DNA from: an uncultured Flavobacteriales bacterium
Lineage (GTDB): Bacteria > Bacteroidota > Bacteroidia > Flavobacteriales > Crocinitomicaceae
Direction: 5' to 3'
Length of the DNA: 64,000 nt
Assembly (NCBI GenBank): GCA_946482515.1
Contig: CAMLRS010000016.1
Coordinates: 1-64,000, forward strand
Program-made: the position numbers and the translations under genes
Notes under the pieces: model-generated
The model's database searches: none
What the model saw: the letters and a program-made list of their open reading frames with translations, nothing else
What the model was told of the DNA's origin: nothing
In this document: positions 17,536 through 25,197 of the stretch, one piece after another
Layout of the letters: the number at the start of each line of letters is the position of its first letter
Position numbering within the stretch: the first letter of the stretch is position 1

Positions 17536-18024
17536 ATGAAAGAATCACGAGAACTAACTGAACCGCACGACACTGAAATCTATCGTGCTGGTAGCTGGGA
17601 TGCTATTGGAAAGTTTCAAAGAGTCAATGGAGAGGATGTTCTTTTTATTGAACTTACGATGGAAGATCTGAACTATAAAGTCAATATTCAAAAAATCCAT
17701 ACGATTGCTGACGTCAAAACCAAATTAGGCATCAGTGAGCTTCCTGAAAATTTCTTGGACACGATTACAGATCCAAATGCTGGACTCGAAGATAACGACT
17801 ACGTGATCTTTGTTGAAGTGGATAAAGTGCCGAATGAACCTGTAGGTCAGCCCGGAACCACAACAGTTCCAACAGGACTGAAACAAGTGAATTCCGGTGG
17901 AAAACCATTTTTTATTGCCCTGCATGTCGATGGCAATAAAGACCGTAAATACAAGCGCAAAACACAAGCCATTGTCACGAATCAACAGCCAATGCGCTAT
18001 CTGTTAAATATCCAATTAAACTAA
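17536..18024 (+). CDS. Orphan protein A, shares C-terminal YKRKTQ-x-IVT motif with next gene
   Basis: I do not recognise this 162-residue acidic protein. It has no signal peptide. After a charged N-terminus come an alternating hydrophobic stretch (DVLFIELTMEDLNYKVNI), a Pro/Thr/Gly linker around residues 100-120, and a C-terminal block SGGKPFFIALHVDGNKDR then KYKRKTQAIVT. The block recurs in the next protein as GKPLHILTLVGGKGRHYKRK then TQSIVT, so the two are distant paralogues or share a domain. The pair lies directly upstream of a sensor kinase on an AT-rich segment. A ligand, or partner protein, of the kinase is one possibility. Confidence 0.7.
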   Translation: MKESRELTEPHDTEIYRAGSWDAIGKFQRVNGEDVLFIELTMEDLNYKVNIQKIHTIADVKTKLGISELPENFLDTITDPNAGLEDNDYVIFVEVDKVPNEPVGQPGTTTVPTGLKQVNSGGKPFFIALHVDGNKDRKYKRKTQAIVTNQQPMRYLLNIQLN

Positions 18025-18031
18025 TTTTAAT

Positions 18032-18487
18032 ATGACAACGCCTAGAAGTAAAAAACTGAAAGAAGAAGATCTTACCAGTCCATTCGTACTTGCGTGTTGT
18101 GAAGCGCAGGGGTATGTTTTGAAAGTTGCAGAAGGAGAGCCTGTGAAAGTGGTTTTTCGAAGACAACTAATTAGCTCTATAACAAAAATTGAACATTTTA
18201 AAATCGACCTGGATAATCTTCCTGACGGTATTAGTGCTGCTGAACTAGAGGATGCGGAAAATGGTGAATTTCTATTGTTAATACATTTTGATAGAGAATT
18301 TTCAAATGTATATGAACCTTCCGAATTGATACTTATCGACACTCCTTTTAAACTCAATGAAGAAGGAAAACCATTACATATTCTAACATTAGTTGGCGGT
18401 AAAGGAAGGCACTACAAACGCAAAACACAGTCCATTGTAACAATCGGTGGAACTGTTATTGACATTCATTTAATCTCCATTGGTTAA
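18032..18487 (+). CDS. Orphan protein B, partial paralogue of protein A
   Basis: A 151-residue protein starting seven bases after gene A. The N-terminus (MTTPRSKKLKEEDLTSPFVL) is basic and charged; the middle is rich in short beta-type stretches (YVLKVAEGEPVKVVFRRQL, HFKIDLDNLPDGIS); the C-terminus carries the shared GKP-x(14)-YKRKTQSIVT block. No signal peptide or known enzymatic motif is visible. Its stop codon overlaps the start of the histidine kinase gene (TTG 18480), so the three genes are almost certainly one operon. Local GC is low: 21 of 60 bases at 18181-18240. Confidence 0.7.
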   Translation: MTTPRSKKLKEEDLTSPFVLACCEAQGYVLKVAEGEPVKVVFRRQLISSITKIEHFKIDLDNLPDGISAAELEDAENGEFLLLIHFDREFSNVYEPSELILIDTPFKLNEEGKPLHILTLVGGKGRHYKRKTQSIVTIGGTVIDIHLISIG

Positions 18488-20267
18488 ACGAATTACCATA
18501 ACAAAAATATCCCTGCTGTTGTTTCTAATAACGGCAGGGATTTCTCATGCGCAAACCAAAGCTGATATAGATAAACTAGGAGCTAGATTACAACAATCCT
18601 TCGAGAGGGGAAATCCAGACGTTCTGGTGTCACTTCAGCAATTGCACCGTGACTCAAAGAAAATACATTACACAAAAGGTATTGCTCAATATTATGGCCT
18701 TAAGAGTCTTTATTGGCAGAGTAACAGTGAATACAAAAAGGCACTTTTTTGCCTGCGTAAATCACTTAATTTATATGAAGAGCTTAAGCTTTGGAATAAA
18801 GTAGCAGGAGTCTGTAATAATCTGGGTAATCTGTTCCACGAGTTAAAGCAGCCAAAACAAGCTATTAACTATTATAAAAAGGCACTAGCTTATTACAGAA
18901 AAACAGGTGACAAAACTCAATACGCAAGCACCTGCAGCAATATAGGAGCTAATTACCACATTGAAGGTGAGGATACTACAGCTCTCAGGTTTTATAATGA
19001 AGCAATTGCTTTTATGGATTCTGTTTCAGACCCTATTGATTATGCAAATCTATTATTGAATAAAGGCGGGATTTACGATCAACTAGGCATAAGTGACTCA
19101 GCAGAATATTATTATGACAAAGCTCTTCCTTTCTTTGAACGTCTCGGCAATCCCGAAAGTTTAGCAAAAACCTATAACAACCTTGGCTATCACTATGAAA
19201 TGTTAGGAGTTTATAAACGAGCGCTCTACTACTATCATCTGAGTATTAAAACCGCTCAAAAGGCAAATCCCTCTGCAGACATTTCTTCCTCACTTGAAGG
19301 TCTAATGATGATTCATAACCAACTTGGCAACAGAGATAGCACTGAATATTATTATTTCGAGTTGGCTAGTTTAAATGAACGACTTTTTAAAGAACGTACC
19401 GATAGGGATATTCAGGAATCCGAAGCGAAATACAATGCCGAAAAAGCGCGTCGTGATGGCGATCGTAAAGCAGCGGATGAAAAATTCAAAAAAGATAGAA
19501 TTACAATTTGGTTATTATTTACTGTAATAACCGCAATTATTCTTCTTCTAATTTTTTGGACTATCCTTGAACGCAAACGCCGCAAAATCCGCCAGCAAAT
19601 GAAGCTGCAGGAAGAAGAGATTGATCGCATGGTGCGCTCGCAGGAAGTACTGGCGTTTCAGTCGCAGCTGGAAGGTGAAGCGCAGGAACGTCGCCGGATT
19701 GCACAGGAGCTGCACGATCGCGTGGGCGGTTTGCTGGCAACTTTGCACCTGCATTTTGAGGCGTTTACCGAGAAGAACAATGGCGTGAAAGACAGCGCTC
19801 CTTTGAAAGATCTGGTCAAAACGGCTATCCAGGAGGTGCGAACGGTTTCGCATAACCTCGAAGGCATCGGACAGGGAACGGATCTGCGACTGGCGCTCGA
19901 ACAGCTGGAGAAAGGATTGAACTCCACCGGAAAATTGCATTTGCAATTGTTTTACGAAGCCGATGAGGCGCAATTGTCTACGAAATTGACCGGCGAATTG
20001 TACAAGATCATCCAGGAACTGGTGACGAATACGCTGCGGCATGCGAAAGCCCGGAACGTGACCTTGCAGATTTCCCAGCCGGATACCGATATCCAGGTGA
20101 TTTACGAAGACGACGGCATCGGGTTCGATCCGGAGACCATTCGCCGCGGTATGGGACTGAACGGCATCGTGCAACGTTGTCGCCACTTGGATGGCACATG
20201 CACGATCGACAGTCGCATCGGGAAAGGCAGCACCATCATCATACAAATACCTCTACAAACACTTTAA
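18480..20267 (+). CDS. TPR sensor histidine kinase (HisKA_3 / NarL-type partner)
   Basis: The only usable start is TTG 18480, eight bases inside the previous gene; no in-frame ATG follows until far inside. It gives a signal peptide (about residues 1-24, ending SHAQ), periplasmic TPR repeats (about 45-300, for example VCNNLGNLFHELKQPKQAI), a membrane helix at about 341-362, and a coiled coil. The kinase core follows: phosphoacceptor H412 in RRIAQELHDRVGGLL (HisKA_3 dimerisation domain), then HATPase with ELVTNTLRHAKA, DDGIGFD and GMGLNGI. This is the usual Bacteroidota TPR-kinase layout. The sensor half is AT-rich (24 of 60 GC at 18781-18840) and the core GC-rich (39 of 60 at 19681-19740). Confidence 0.85.
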   Translation: MVKRITITKISLLLFLITAGISHAQTKADIDKLGARLQQSFERGNPDVLVSLQQLHRDSKKIHYTKGIAQYYGLKSLYWQSNSEYKKALFCLRKSLNLYEELKLWNKVAGVCNNLGNLFHELKQPKQAINYYKKALAYYRKTGDKTQYASTCSNIGANYHIEGEDTTALRFYNEAIAFMDSVSDPIDYANLLLNKGGIYDQLGISDSAEYYYDKALPFFERLGNPESLAKTYNNLGYHYEMLGVYKRALYYYHLSIKTAQKANPSADISSSLEGLMMIHNQLGNRDSTEYYYFELASLNERLFKERTDRDIQESEAKYNAEKARRDGDRKAADEKFKKDRITIWLLFTVITAIILLLIFWTILERKRRKIRQQMKLQEEEIDRMVRSQEVLAFQSQLEGEAQERRRIAQELHDRVGGLLATLHLHFEAFTEKNNGVKDSAPLKDLVKTAIQEVRTVSHNLEGIGQGTDLRLALEQLEKGLNSTGKLHLQLFYEADEAQLSTKLTGELYKIIQELVTNTLRHAKARNVTLQISQPDTDIQVIYEDDGIGFDPETIRRGMGLNGIVQRCRHLDGTCTIDSRIGKGSTIIIQIPLQTL

Positions 20268-20269
20268 TC

Positions 20270-20899
20270 ATGAACCGCATACTCATTGCCGATGACCACA
20301 AATTGTTTCGCGACGGCGTCGTTTCTCTGTTGGAAACGCATCCCGACCTGGAAATCGTTTGTCAGGCGGCCAACGGAAAGGAAGCCTTGCACTTTCTGGA
20401 AAATGAAACTGTAGCCCTGGCCCTGCTCGATATCAGTATGCCGGAAATGGACGGTATCGCGCTTACGACCGTAATCCGTGAACGTTTCCCCGATATCAAG
20501 GTGATTGTGCTGACGATGCACAACAACGCCGAAACGATCCAGGCTGTCATCAAAGCCGGTGCACAGGGTTATTTGCTCAAGGATTCTTCGAAACAGGAGC
20601 TGATTTACGGCATCGAAACCGTGCTCAACGGTGAAACGTATTTTGCCGACCAGGTGAAGGATACGCTGATTGCCGGCTTCCGGTCGGAGAAAGTGATCAC
20701 CGAAATCCGTCTTACGACGCGCGAAAAGGATATTCTCCAACTGATCTGCCGCGAAATGACCACCCAGGAAATCGCCGATTCGCTGTTCATCAGCTCGCAT
20801 ACCGTGGAATCGCACCGCAAGAACCTGATTGCCAAAACGGGCGTTAAAAGCAGCGTGGGACTGGTGAAATTTGCGATTGAAAACGGCTTATGTGATTAG
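20270..20899 (+). CDS. LuxR/NarL-type response regulator
   Basis: ATG 20270 lies two bases after the kinase stop; a longer in-frame start lies inside the kinase. The 209-residue protein has a receiver domain with acidic pocket D8/D9, phosphoacceptor D54 in LALLDISMPEMDG and K104 in GYLLKD. It ends in a LuxR-type helix-turn-helix (LTTREKDILQLICREMTTQE, then ISSHTVESHRKNL). It is the cognate partner of the TPR kinase. Target genes are unknown; the palindrome at 17436-17453 is a candidate site for autoregulation. Confidence 0.9.
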   Translation: MNRILIADDHKLFRDGVVSLLETHPDLEIVCQAANGKEALHFLENETVALALLDISMPEMDGIALTTVIRERFPDIKVIVLTMHNNAETIQAVIKAGAQGYLLKDSSKQELIYGIETVLNGETYFADQVKDTLIAGFRSEKVITEIRLTTREKDILQLICREMTTQEIADSLFISSHTVESHRKNLIAKTGVKSSVGLVKFAIENGLCD

Positions 20900-21118
20900 T
20901 TAGAAGTTGCTGGTTACGAGTTGGGAGTTGCTTGTTGAAACCGCAACTCTCCAACTATCAAACTCATAACTCGATAACTGTCCCTATGTGCTCTATGTAT
21001 CTATGTGGTCAGACTGGACCGGGGACTGAAACCAACTTTGCAGCTATCAAACTCATAACTCAGCAAGTACATCTATGTGCCCTATGTTTCTATGTGGTAA
21101 AAGACTGGAGACTGATGA
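20900..21118. repeat. Intergenic cluster of three word-repeat families
   Basis: The gap between convergent genes holds (a) GAGTTG/AACTC words: GAAGTTGCTGGTTACGAGTT and GGGAGTTGC, then the inverted AACTCTCCAACTATC, AAACTCATAACTCG, and again AAACTCATAACTCAGC at about 21048; (b) CCCTATGTGCTCTATGTATC TATGTGGT at 20983-21009 and CTATGTGCCCTATGTTTC TATGTGGT at 21073-21098; (c) AGACTGGACCGGGGACTG and AGACTGGAGACTGATGAC. The 65-codon ORF across this region is composed of the repeats and is not a gene. Confidence 0.7.
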
Positions 21119-21129
21119 CTTTTCTATAA

Positions 21130-22107
21130 TCAATTTACCGGTCCTTTAGGAATGTTCGGCTTCCGAAAACGATTGATCATGTGCTTCGGATGAAATTTAG
21201 CCGGGGTGAACGCGATCGGGTGACCGACTTTCACCGCGTAGACTTTGGTGAATTTGGCTCCCAGGAAGATGATTTGCGAGGAATAATACATCCAGGCGAG
21301 CAATACGAGGATTGTTCCCGGAACGCCAATACTGCTGCCGAAAAAGTAGTTTTTCAGGTAATATTTGATCAGCAACTGCCCGATATACAACAGGATCGCC
21401 GTCACCGTAGCCCCGGCAAATGCCAGCTTCCACTCTACCGTGCCGTCGTGGAGGTATTTGAACACCAGCGCAAACAGCAGGACATTCGCTAAAATCGCTG
21501 CCACGTGCTGTGCCAGCCACAAAATGACGGATTCAACGGCATTCAGGTCGCCGAAGAAATCCTGACCGAACGACAGCAGGATCGTCTGCCCGAAATACGT
21601 CAGGATGAGCAATAGACCGAACACAGGCAGGAAAATCACCGTCATGCCTCGTGAGCCGAGCGTATGGAGAAACTGCTTTTTCCGGTTGTCGAACACGACT
21701 TCTACATCGAGGAAGGCGTTCAGACTGGTGCGCAGGGACGCCAGCAAAGCCGAGCTGGATAGCAACAACGCAATGATTCCCACGATATTCATGACAACGC
21801 TTCCCTTTTCGAAATTCACATTCTGCATCACATCCATGATAGCGCTGGTATCTTCCAGTCCAACCTGTTCGTGCAGGAGCTTGTCGATGATCGTCAGCAT
21901 GGTGTTTTGCCCTACAAACCTCCCGAAGGAAATGAGCGACAGGTAAATGATCGGTACCACGGCGAAAACCGTGTAATAGGCCAGTGCAGCGCCGTGAAAG
22001 AACGATTGCTCCTGGAAAAATTCGGTGAACGTTTCCTTGATCAGTTGACCGATTTCCGGCCAGCTAAGCTTACGGATGTTGTTTTCGGATGCGGATAGCT
22101 CTGACAT
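21130..22107 (-). CDS. YihY/BrkB family membrane protein
   Basis: A 325-residue protein with about six membrane segments. After a cytoplasmic N-terminus comes FFHGAALAYYTVFAVVPIIYL, the family signature, followed by GRFVGQNTM, a long middle region, and YYLKNYFFGSSIGVPGTILV then LAWMYYSSQIIFLGAKFT near the C-terminus. YihY/BrkB proteins were once called ribonuclease BN; their transport role is unproven. ATG 22107 is preferred to a TTG at 22128; both overlap the 3' end of the ABC ATPase gene. The C-terminus is basic and cytoplasmic. Confidence 0.88.
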   Translation of the reverse strand: MSELSASENNIRKLSWPEIGQLIKETFTEFFQEQSFFHGAALAYYTVFAVVPIIYLSLISFGRFVGQNTMLTIIDKLLHEQVGLEDTSAIMDVMQNVNFEKGSVVMNIVGIIALLLSSSALLASLRTSLNAFLDVEVVFDNRKKQFLHTLGSRGMTVIFLPVFGLLLILTYFGQTILLSFGQDFFGDLNAVESVILWLAQHVAAILANVLLFALVFKYLHDGTVEWKLAFAGATVTAILLYIGQLLIKYYLKNYFFGSSIGVPGTILVLLAWMYYSSQIIFLGAKFTKVYAVKVGHPIAFTPAKFHPKHMINRFRKPNIPKGPVN

Positions 22108-22999
22108 GTTCCAGTGATTGGGGGGCAAACAAAACTAGTTCTTCACCCTGATTTGTGCAAACAAAATTGCGCCAGTAAGCACCGGCAAAGGCAGCAGCCT
22201 CGAATGTAACGGCAATCCCCTCGCCTGCTTCAGCGATTTCATATTCCGTCGGACGAAACAACAGTTGTTTTTTATCCAGCTCAATAGCATTGATTTCTCC
22301 GAAAAACAAGGCTTCATAAGCCGATTCGGGCTGAAAGTAAAACGCTTGCGGTGATCCGGAACGTTCGATCCGGCCATTGCGCATAAAATGGATTTCCGAG
22401 CACCATTGCAGCATGTCCTGTCCTTCGTGGGAAACGAGGATACAAGTCGTGCCGCGGCGTTCCGATAATTGCTTCAGGTAACGGCCGATGCGCTCTTTCA
22501 GATGCACATCCAGGTGAGCAAATGGCTCGTCGAGCAGTAACAGCTCAGGTTCTGCAGCCAGCGCACGTGCAATGGAGAGTCGCTGTTGTTCGCCGCCGGA
22601 AAGCAGAATCGCCTGCTGACTTCGCAGGTCCTTCAGCTCGACCAGATCCAGCAATTCGTCGCAGAACCGCTCGCGAACGTCATTCGGCAGGTACAGCATT
22701 TTCTGAACGATGTTCTGCTCTACCGTGTGGTAATTGTCCAGGCCGAAATCCTGGTTGACAAGCTGAATATCCGGATGGCCGGGCACCAGTACTTCCGACG
22801 GACCTTTAACGCGTTTGCCGTCCCAGTTAACCGTTCCGGAAGCCGGTTCCAGCAAGCCCGCGATGATTTTCAGCAATGATGATTTTCCGCCTCCGCTTGG
22901 TCCGACGATGCCTGCAATCTGCCCTTTCGGTACTTCCAGTGAAAGTCCGTCGAGCACATTGCGCCCGAAATGCAGTTGGAGCTCGTCGACACGCAGCAT
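22070..22999 (-). CDS. ABC transporter ATP-binding protein (PotA/CysA-like)
   Basis: A 309-residue ATPase with all motifs: Walker A GPSGGGKSS (33-41), signature LSGGEQQR (133-140), Walker B LLLLDEP (D157, E158) and switch H191. The last 90 residues form an extra domain containing FFGEINAIEL and LLFRPTEYEI, like the TOBE domain of sugar, polyamine and sulfate importers. No permease or binding-protein gene is adjacent, so the transported substrate is unknown. It lies two bases after a small unknown gene and overlaps the BrkB-like gene. Confidence 0.85.
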   Translation of the reverse strand: MLRVDELQLHFGRNVLDGLSLEVPKGQIAGIVGPSGGGKSSLLKIIAGLLEPASGTVNWDGKRVKGPSEVLVPGHPDIQLVNQDFGLDNYHTVEQNIVQKMLYLPNDVRERFCDELLDLVELKDLRSQQAILLSGGEQQRLSIARALAAEPELLLLDEPFAHLDVHLKERIGRYLKQLSERRGTTCILVSHEGQDMLQWCSEIHFMRNGRIERSGSPQAFYFQPESAYEALFFGEINAIELDKKQLLFRPTEYEIAEAGEGIAVTFEAAAFAGAYWRNFVCTNQGEELVLFAPQSLEHVRAIRIRKQHP

Positions 23000-23001
23000 A
23001 A

Positions 23002-23421
23002 TCAGTTACGCAATGCTTGTGGGAAATCCGGCAGGGCGATGTAAATGCCCGGAATCGGGTTTTCGACCACTTCGGAATCGTTCAGGTAGATTTCGAGTCG
23101 CTTTTTGTCGGTTTGCAGAACGTATTCATCCAGCGATCGTTCAGAAACCACGATCGGTGTAATACCTGCTTCGCTGTGAAATGCAAACAGGGTGACATTC
23201 GGAATGTCGAACGAAAACGAGCTTCCATCCCCGCGCTCGCCGGCCAGTAGATACACCTGTTCGCGCAGTACTTCTACTTTCGAAAAATCGCCATTGATAC
23301 GGAATTCATCCTCCCATTCATGCCTTACATTTTCGGCTGTTTCCTGGCCATTATTTTGCTCATCTGCGAATTCCTGTGAAAAATCGCTGCTTCTTAAAAA
23401 AATCTGTACGTTAAATGCCAT
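23002..23421 (-). CDS. Unrecognised beta-rich protein in the ABC/BrkB operon
   Basis: I do not recognise this 139-residue acidic protein. It begins MAFNVQIFLRSSDFSQEFAD, has a Gln/Asn/Glu-rich low-complexity stretch (20-40), and then mostly alternating hydrophobic patterns consistent with beta strands (VTLFAFHSEAGITPIVVSE). There is no signal peptide or membrane segment. It is the first gene of a three-gene minus-strand unit with the ABC ATPase and the BrkB-like gene, with a strong -7 box directly upstream of its ATG. Confidence 0.65.
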   Translation of the reverse strand: MAFNVQIFLRSSDFSQEFADEQNNGQETAENVRHEWEDEFRINGDFSKVEVLREQVYLLAGERGDGSSFSFDIPNVTLFAFHSEAGITPIVVSERSLDEYVLQTDKKRLEIYLNDSEVVENPIPGIYIALPDFPQALRN

Positions 23422-23425
23422 AGAT

Positions 23426-23433
23426 CAAAAGTA
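23426..23433 (-). promoter_or_regulatory. -7 box TACTTTTG four bases before a start codon
   Basis: On the minus strand TACTTTTG, a full TAnnTTTG match, is separated from the ATG at 23421 by four bases. Confidence 0.6.
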
Positions 23434-23542
23434 GTCAATCCCCCGGTATCGCGCTGCAAATCACTTCGAATAAGAATAATACGTTTCTTTTTATATAAAA
23501 AATATACGTATTGTGCCGTGATTAATTCTCCCGAATAAGCCA

Positions 23543-23571
23543 TTGCCAACCGATCGAAAAAAGTATATTTG
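23543..23571 (+). promoter_or_regulatory. Promoter: TTG, 18 bases, TATATTTG
   Basis: TTG at 23543-23545 and TATATTTG at 23564-23571 match the Bacteroidota -33/-7 pattern. The downstream ATG is at 23583. Confidence 0.6.
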
Positions 23572-23582
23572 GATTACACTCT

Positions 23583-23972
23583 ATGCCTGCTACAATGAAA
23601 GAAGTCACTTCGGAAACCCGAACCCTGCACCTGTTAACTTCTGATATCGTGGAGATTACATACCACGCAGATGTCGTTATTACAATCGAACTTGCGAAAG
23701 AAGACATGCGCATCTATGAACAGTTCACGGAAAACAAGCCGTATAAAAAGCTTGTCACCGGAAGAGCGTTCAAAATAGATGTAGAGGTGCGAAAATTCAT
23801 TGCTGCCGAGAACACCAAACGCAAGCATCTGATTATTGCAGAGGCGATTGTGGCCTCTTCTTCGCTGGGCAAAGCCGTATCGTATTTGTACCTGTTTTTC
23901 CAGAACCAGGCCTATCCCTGCAAGGTGTTCTCTACCAGGGATAAGGCACTCAAATGGCTGACCGAGCAGTAA
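23583..23972 (+). CDS. STAS/SEC14-like small protein
   Basis: The 129-residue protein has an N-terminal beta hairpin (RTLHLLTSDIVEITYHAD), a central strand-helix motif (LVTGRAFKIDVEVRKFIAAE), AIVASSSLGKAVSYLYLFF, and a C-terminal CKVFSTRDKALKWL. That ending and the overall strand order are typical of the many STAS-like or SpoIIAA-like single-domain proteins of Bacteroidota. Their ligand is unknown. A second Met four codons in is an alternative start. It stands alone with its own promoter. Confidence 0.65.
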   Translation: MPATMKEVTSETRTLHLLTSDIVEITYHADVVITIELAKEDMRIYEQFTENKPYKKLVTGRAFKIDVEVRKFIAAENTKRKHLIIAEAIVASSSLGKAVSYLYLFFQNQAYPCKVFSTRDKALKWLTEQ

Positions 23973-23997
23973 AATGCCTTAACATAGTCGTAAAAGC

Positions 23998-24005
23998 TAT
24001 CTTTG
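23998..24005 (+). promoter_or_regulatory. -7 box TATCTTTG of the rlmI-like gene
   Basis: TATCTTTG is a full TAnnTTTG match, 19 bases upstream of the ATG at 24025. No clear TTG at -33 is visible. Confidence 0.55.
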
Positions 24006-24024
24006 CAGCATCAAATAATACTGC

Positions 24025-25197
24025 ATGTTGCCTTCGGTTATTCTTCTTCCTCAAAAAATGCAATCCATCGAACGTCGCCACCCCTGGATTTTCTCAGGGG
24101 CGCTGAAAGAAATGCCCGGCGATGTGGAAGACGGTGAAGTGGTTGTTGTAACCGATAAACAGGGAAATGAGCTGGCCAAGGGCCATTTTCAGCATGGATC
24201 GATCGCTGTGCGTGTGCTCACGTTCCAGGGCGAAGCTATTGATACGGCTTTTTACCGCAAGCGACTGGAGAATGCAGTTCGTCTGCGCCAGACACTGAAC
24301 CTGTTCCGTGAAGACAATTCTATTTGCCGGCTGGTACATGGCGAAGGCGATCAATTGCCTGGACTCATCATCGATTATTACGGCGGTGTGGCGGTTATTC
24401 AATGCCACAGTCTTGGTATGTATCGTCAACTGGATTTGATTGCCGAAGCATTGAAAGCCGCACTGGGCGATCAGCTCACGGCTATTTATTCCAAATCGCG
24501 CGAAACGCTGCCGAACCGTATTCCTGTAGAAGACGGCTATCTATTTGGGGAAGCTTCAACTCCGCATGTGGCACTTGAAAACGGTGTAAAATACCAGCTC
24601 GACTGGATCACCGGCCAGAAAACAGGCTTTTTCATCGATCAGCGCGAAAACCGTGCGCTGCTGGCGAAATACGCCGCCGGCAAGAAAGTACTGAATACGT
24701 TCTGCTATTCCGGTGGATTCAGTCTTTCGGCGTTGCAGCAGGGTGCTACTGAAGTGCATTCGCTCGACAGCTCGAAAAAAGCCATCGAATTGACCGATAA
24801 CAATATTGCGCTCAACAACTTCAGCGACCAGCATACGTCTATCGTCGCCGATGCAATGGTTTATGTACGCGAAACAGGTGAAGAATACGACATAATTGTA
24901 CTGGACCCTCCGGCTTTTGCCAAACACCGCGATAAGCGTCACCAGGCTGTTCAGGGCTACAAACGCCTGAATGCGATGGCGATGTCGCACATTCGTCCGG
25001 GCGGGTTGCTGATGACCTATTCCTGTTCGCAGGTCGTGGACAAGCAATTGTTCACCAATACGATCATTGCAGCGGCTATTGAAAGCGGTCGTTCGGTTCG
25101 TATCCTCGAACAGCTGCACCAGCCGGCCGATCACCCGATCAATGCCTTTCATCCGGAAGGTGAATACTTAAAAGGATTGTTATTGCAAATCGACTAA
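24025..25197 (+). CDS. rlmI: RlmI-like 23S rRNA (cytosine) methyltransferase
   Basis: A 390-residue protein of the RlmI/RlmK group. The N-terminus is a PUA RNA-binding domain (RRHPWIFSGAL, GELAKGHF-like stretch). The Rossmann methyltransferase domain has GQKTGFFIDQRENR, the SAM motif VLNTFCYSGGFSLSAL, VLDPPAFAK and the catalytic-type Cys motif TYSCSQ. E. coli RlmI makes m5C1962 in 23S rRNA; the same product here is inferred. The MATE transporter gene starts at its stop codon (TAATG), so the two are co-transcribed. Confidence 0.85.
   Translation: MLPSVILLPQKMQSIERRHPWIFSGALKEMPGDVEDGEVVVVTDKQGNELAKGHFQHGSIAVRVLTFQGEAIDTAFYRKRLENAVRLRQTLNLFREDNSICRLVHGEGDQLPGLIIDYYGGVAVIQCHSLGMYRQLDLIAEALKAALGDQLTAIYSKSRETLPNRIPVEDGYLFGEASTPHVALENGVKYQLDWITGQKTGFFIDQRENRALLAKYAAGKKVLNTFCYSGGFSLSALQQGATEVHSLDSSKKAIELTDNNIALNNFSDQHTSIVADAMVYVRETGEEYDIIVLDPPAFAKHRDKRHQAVQGYKRLNAMAMSHIRPGGLLMTYSCSQVVDKQLFTNTIIAAAIESGRSVRILEQLHQPADHPINAFHPEGEYLKGLLLQID

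Noticed and set aside
20932..21129. Plus-strand 65-codon ORF
   Set aside because: Composed of CTATGTG and AACTC word repeats.
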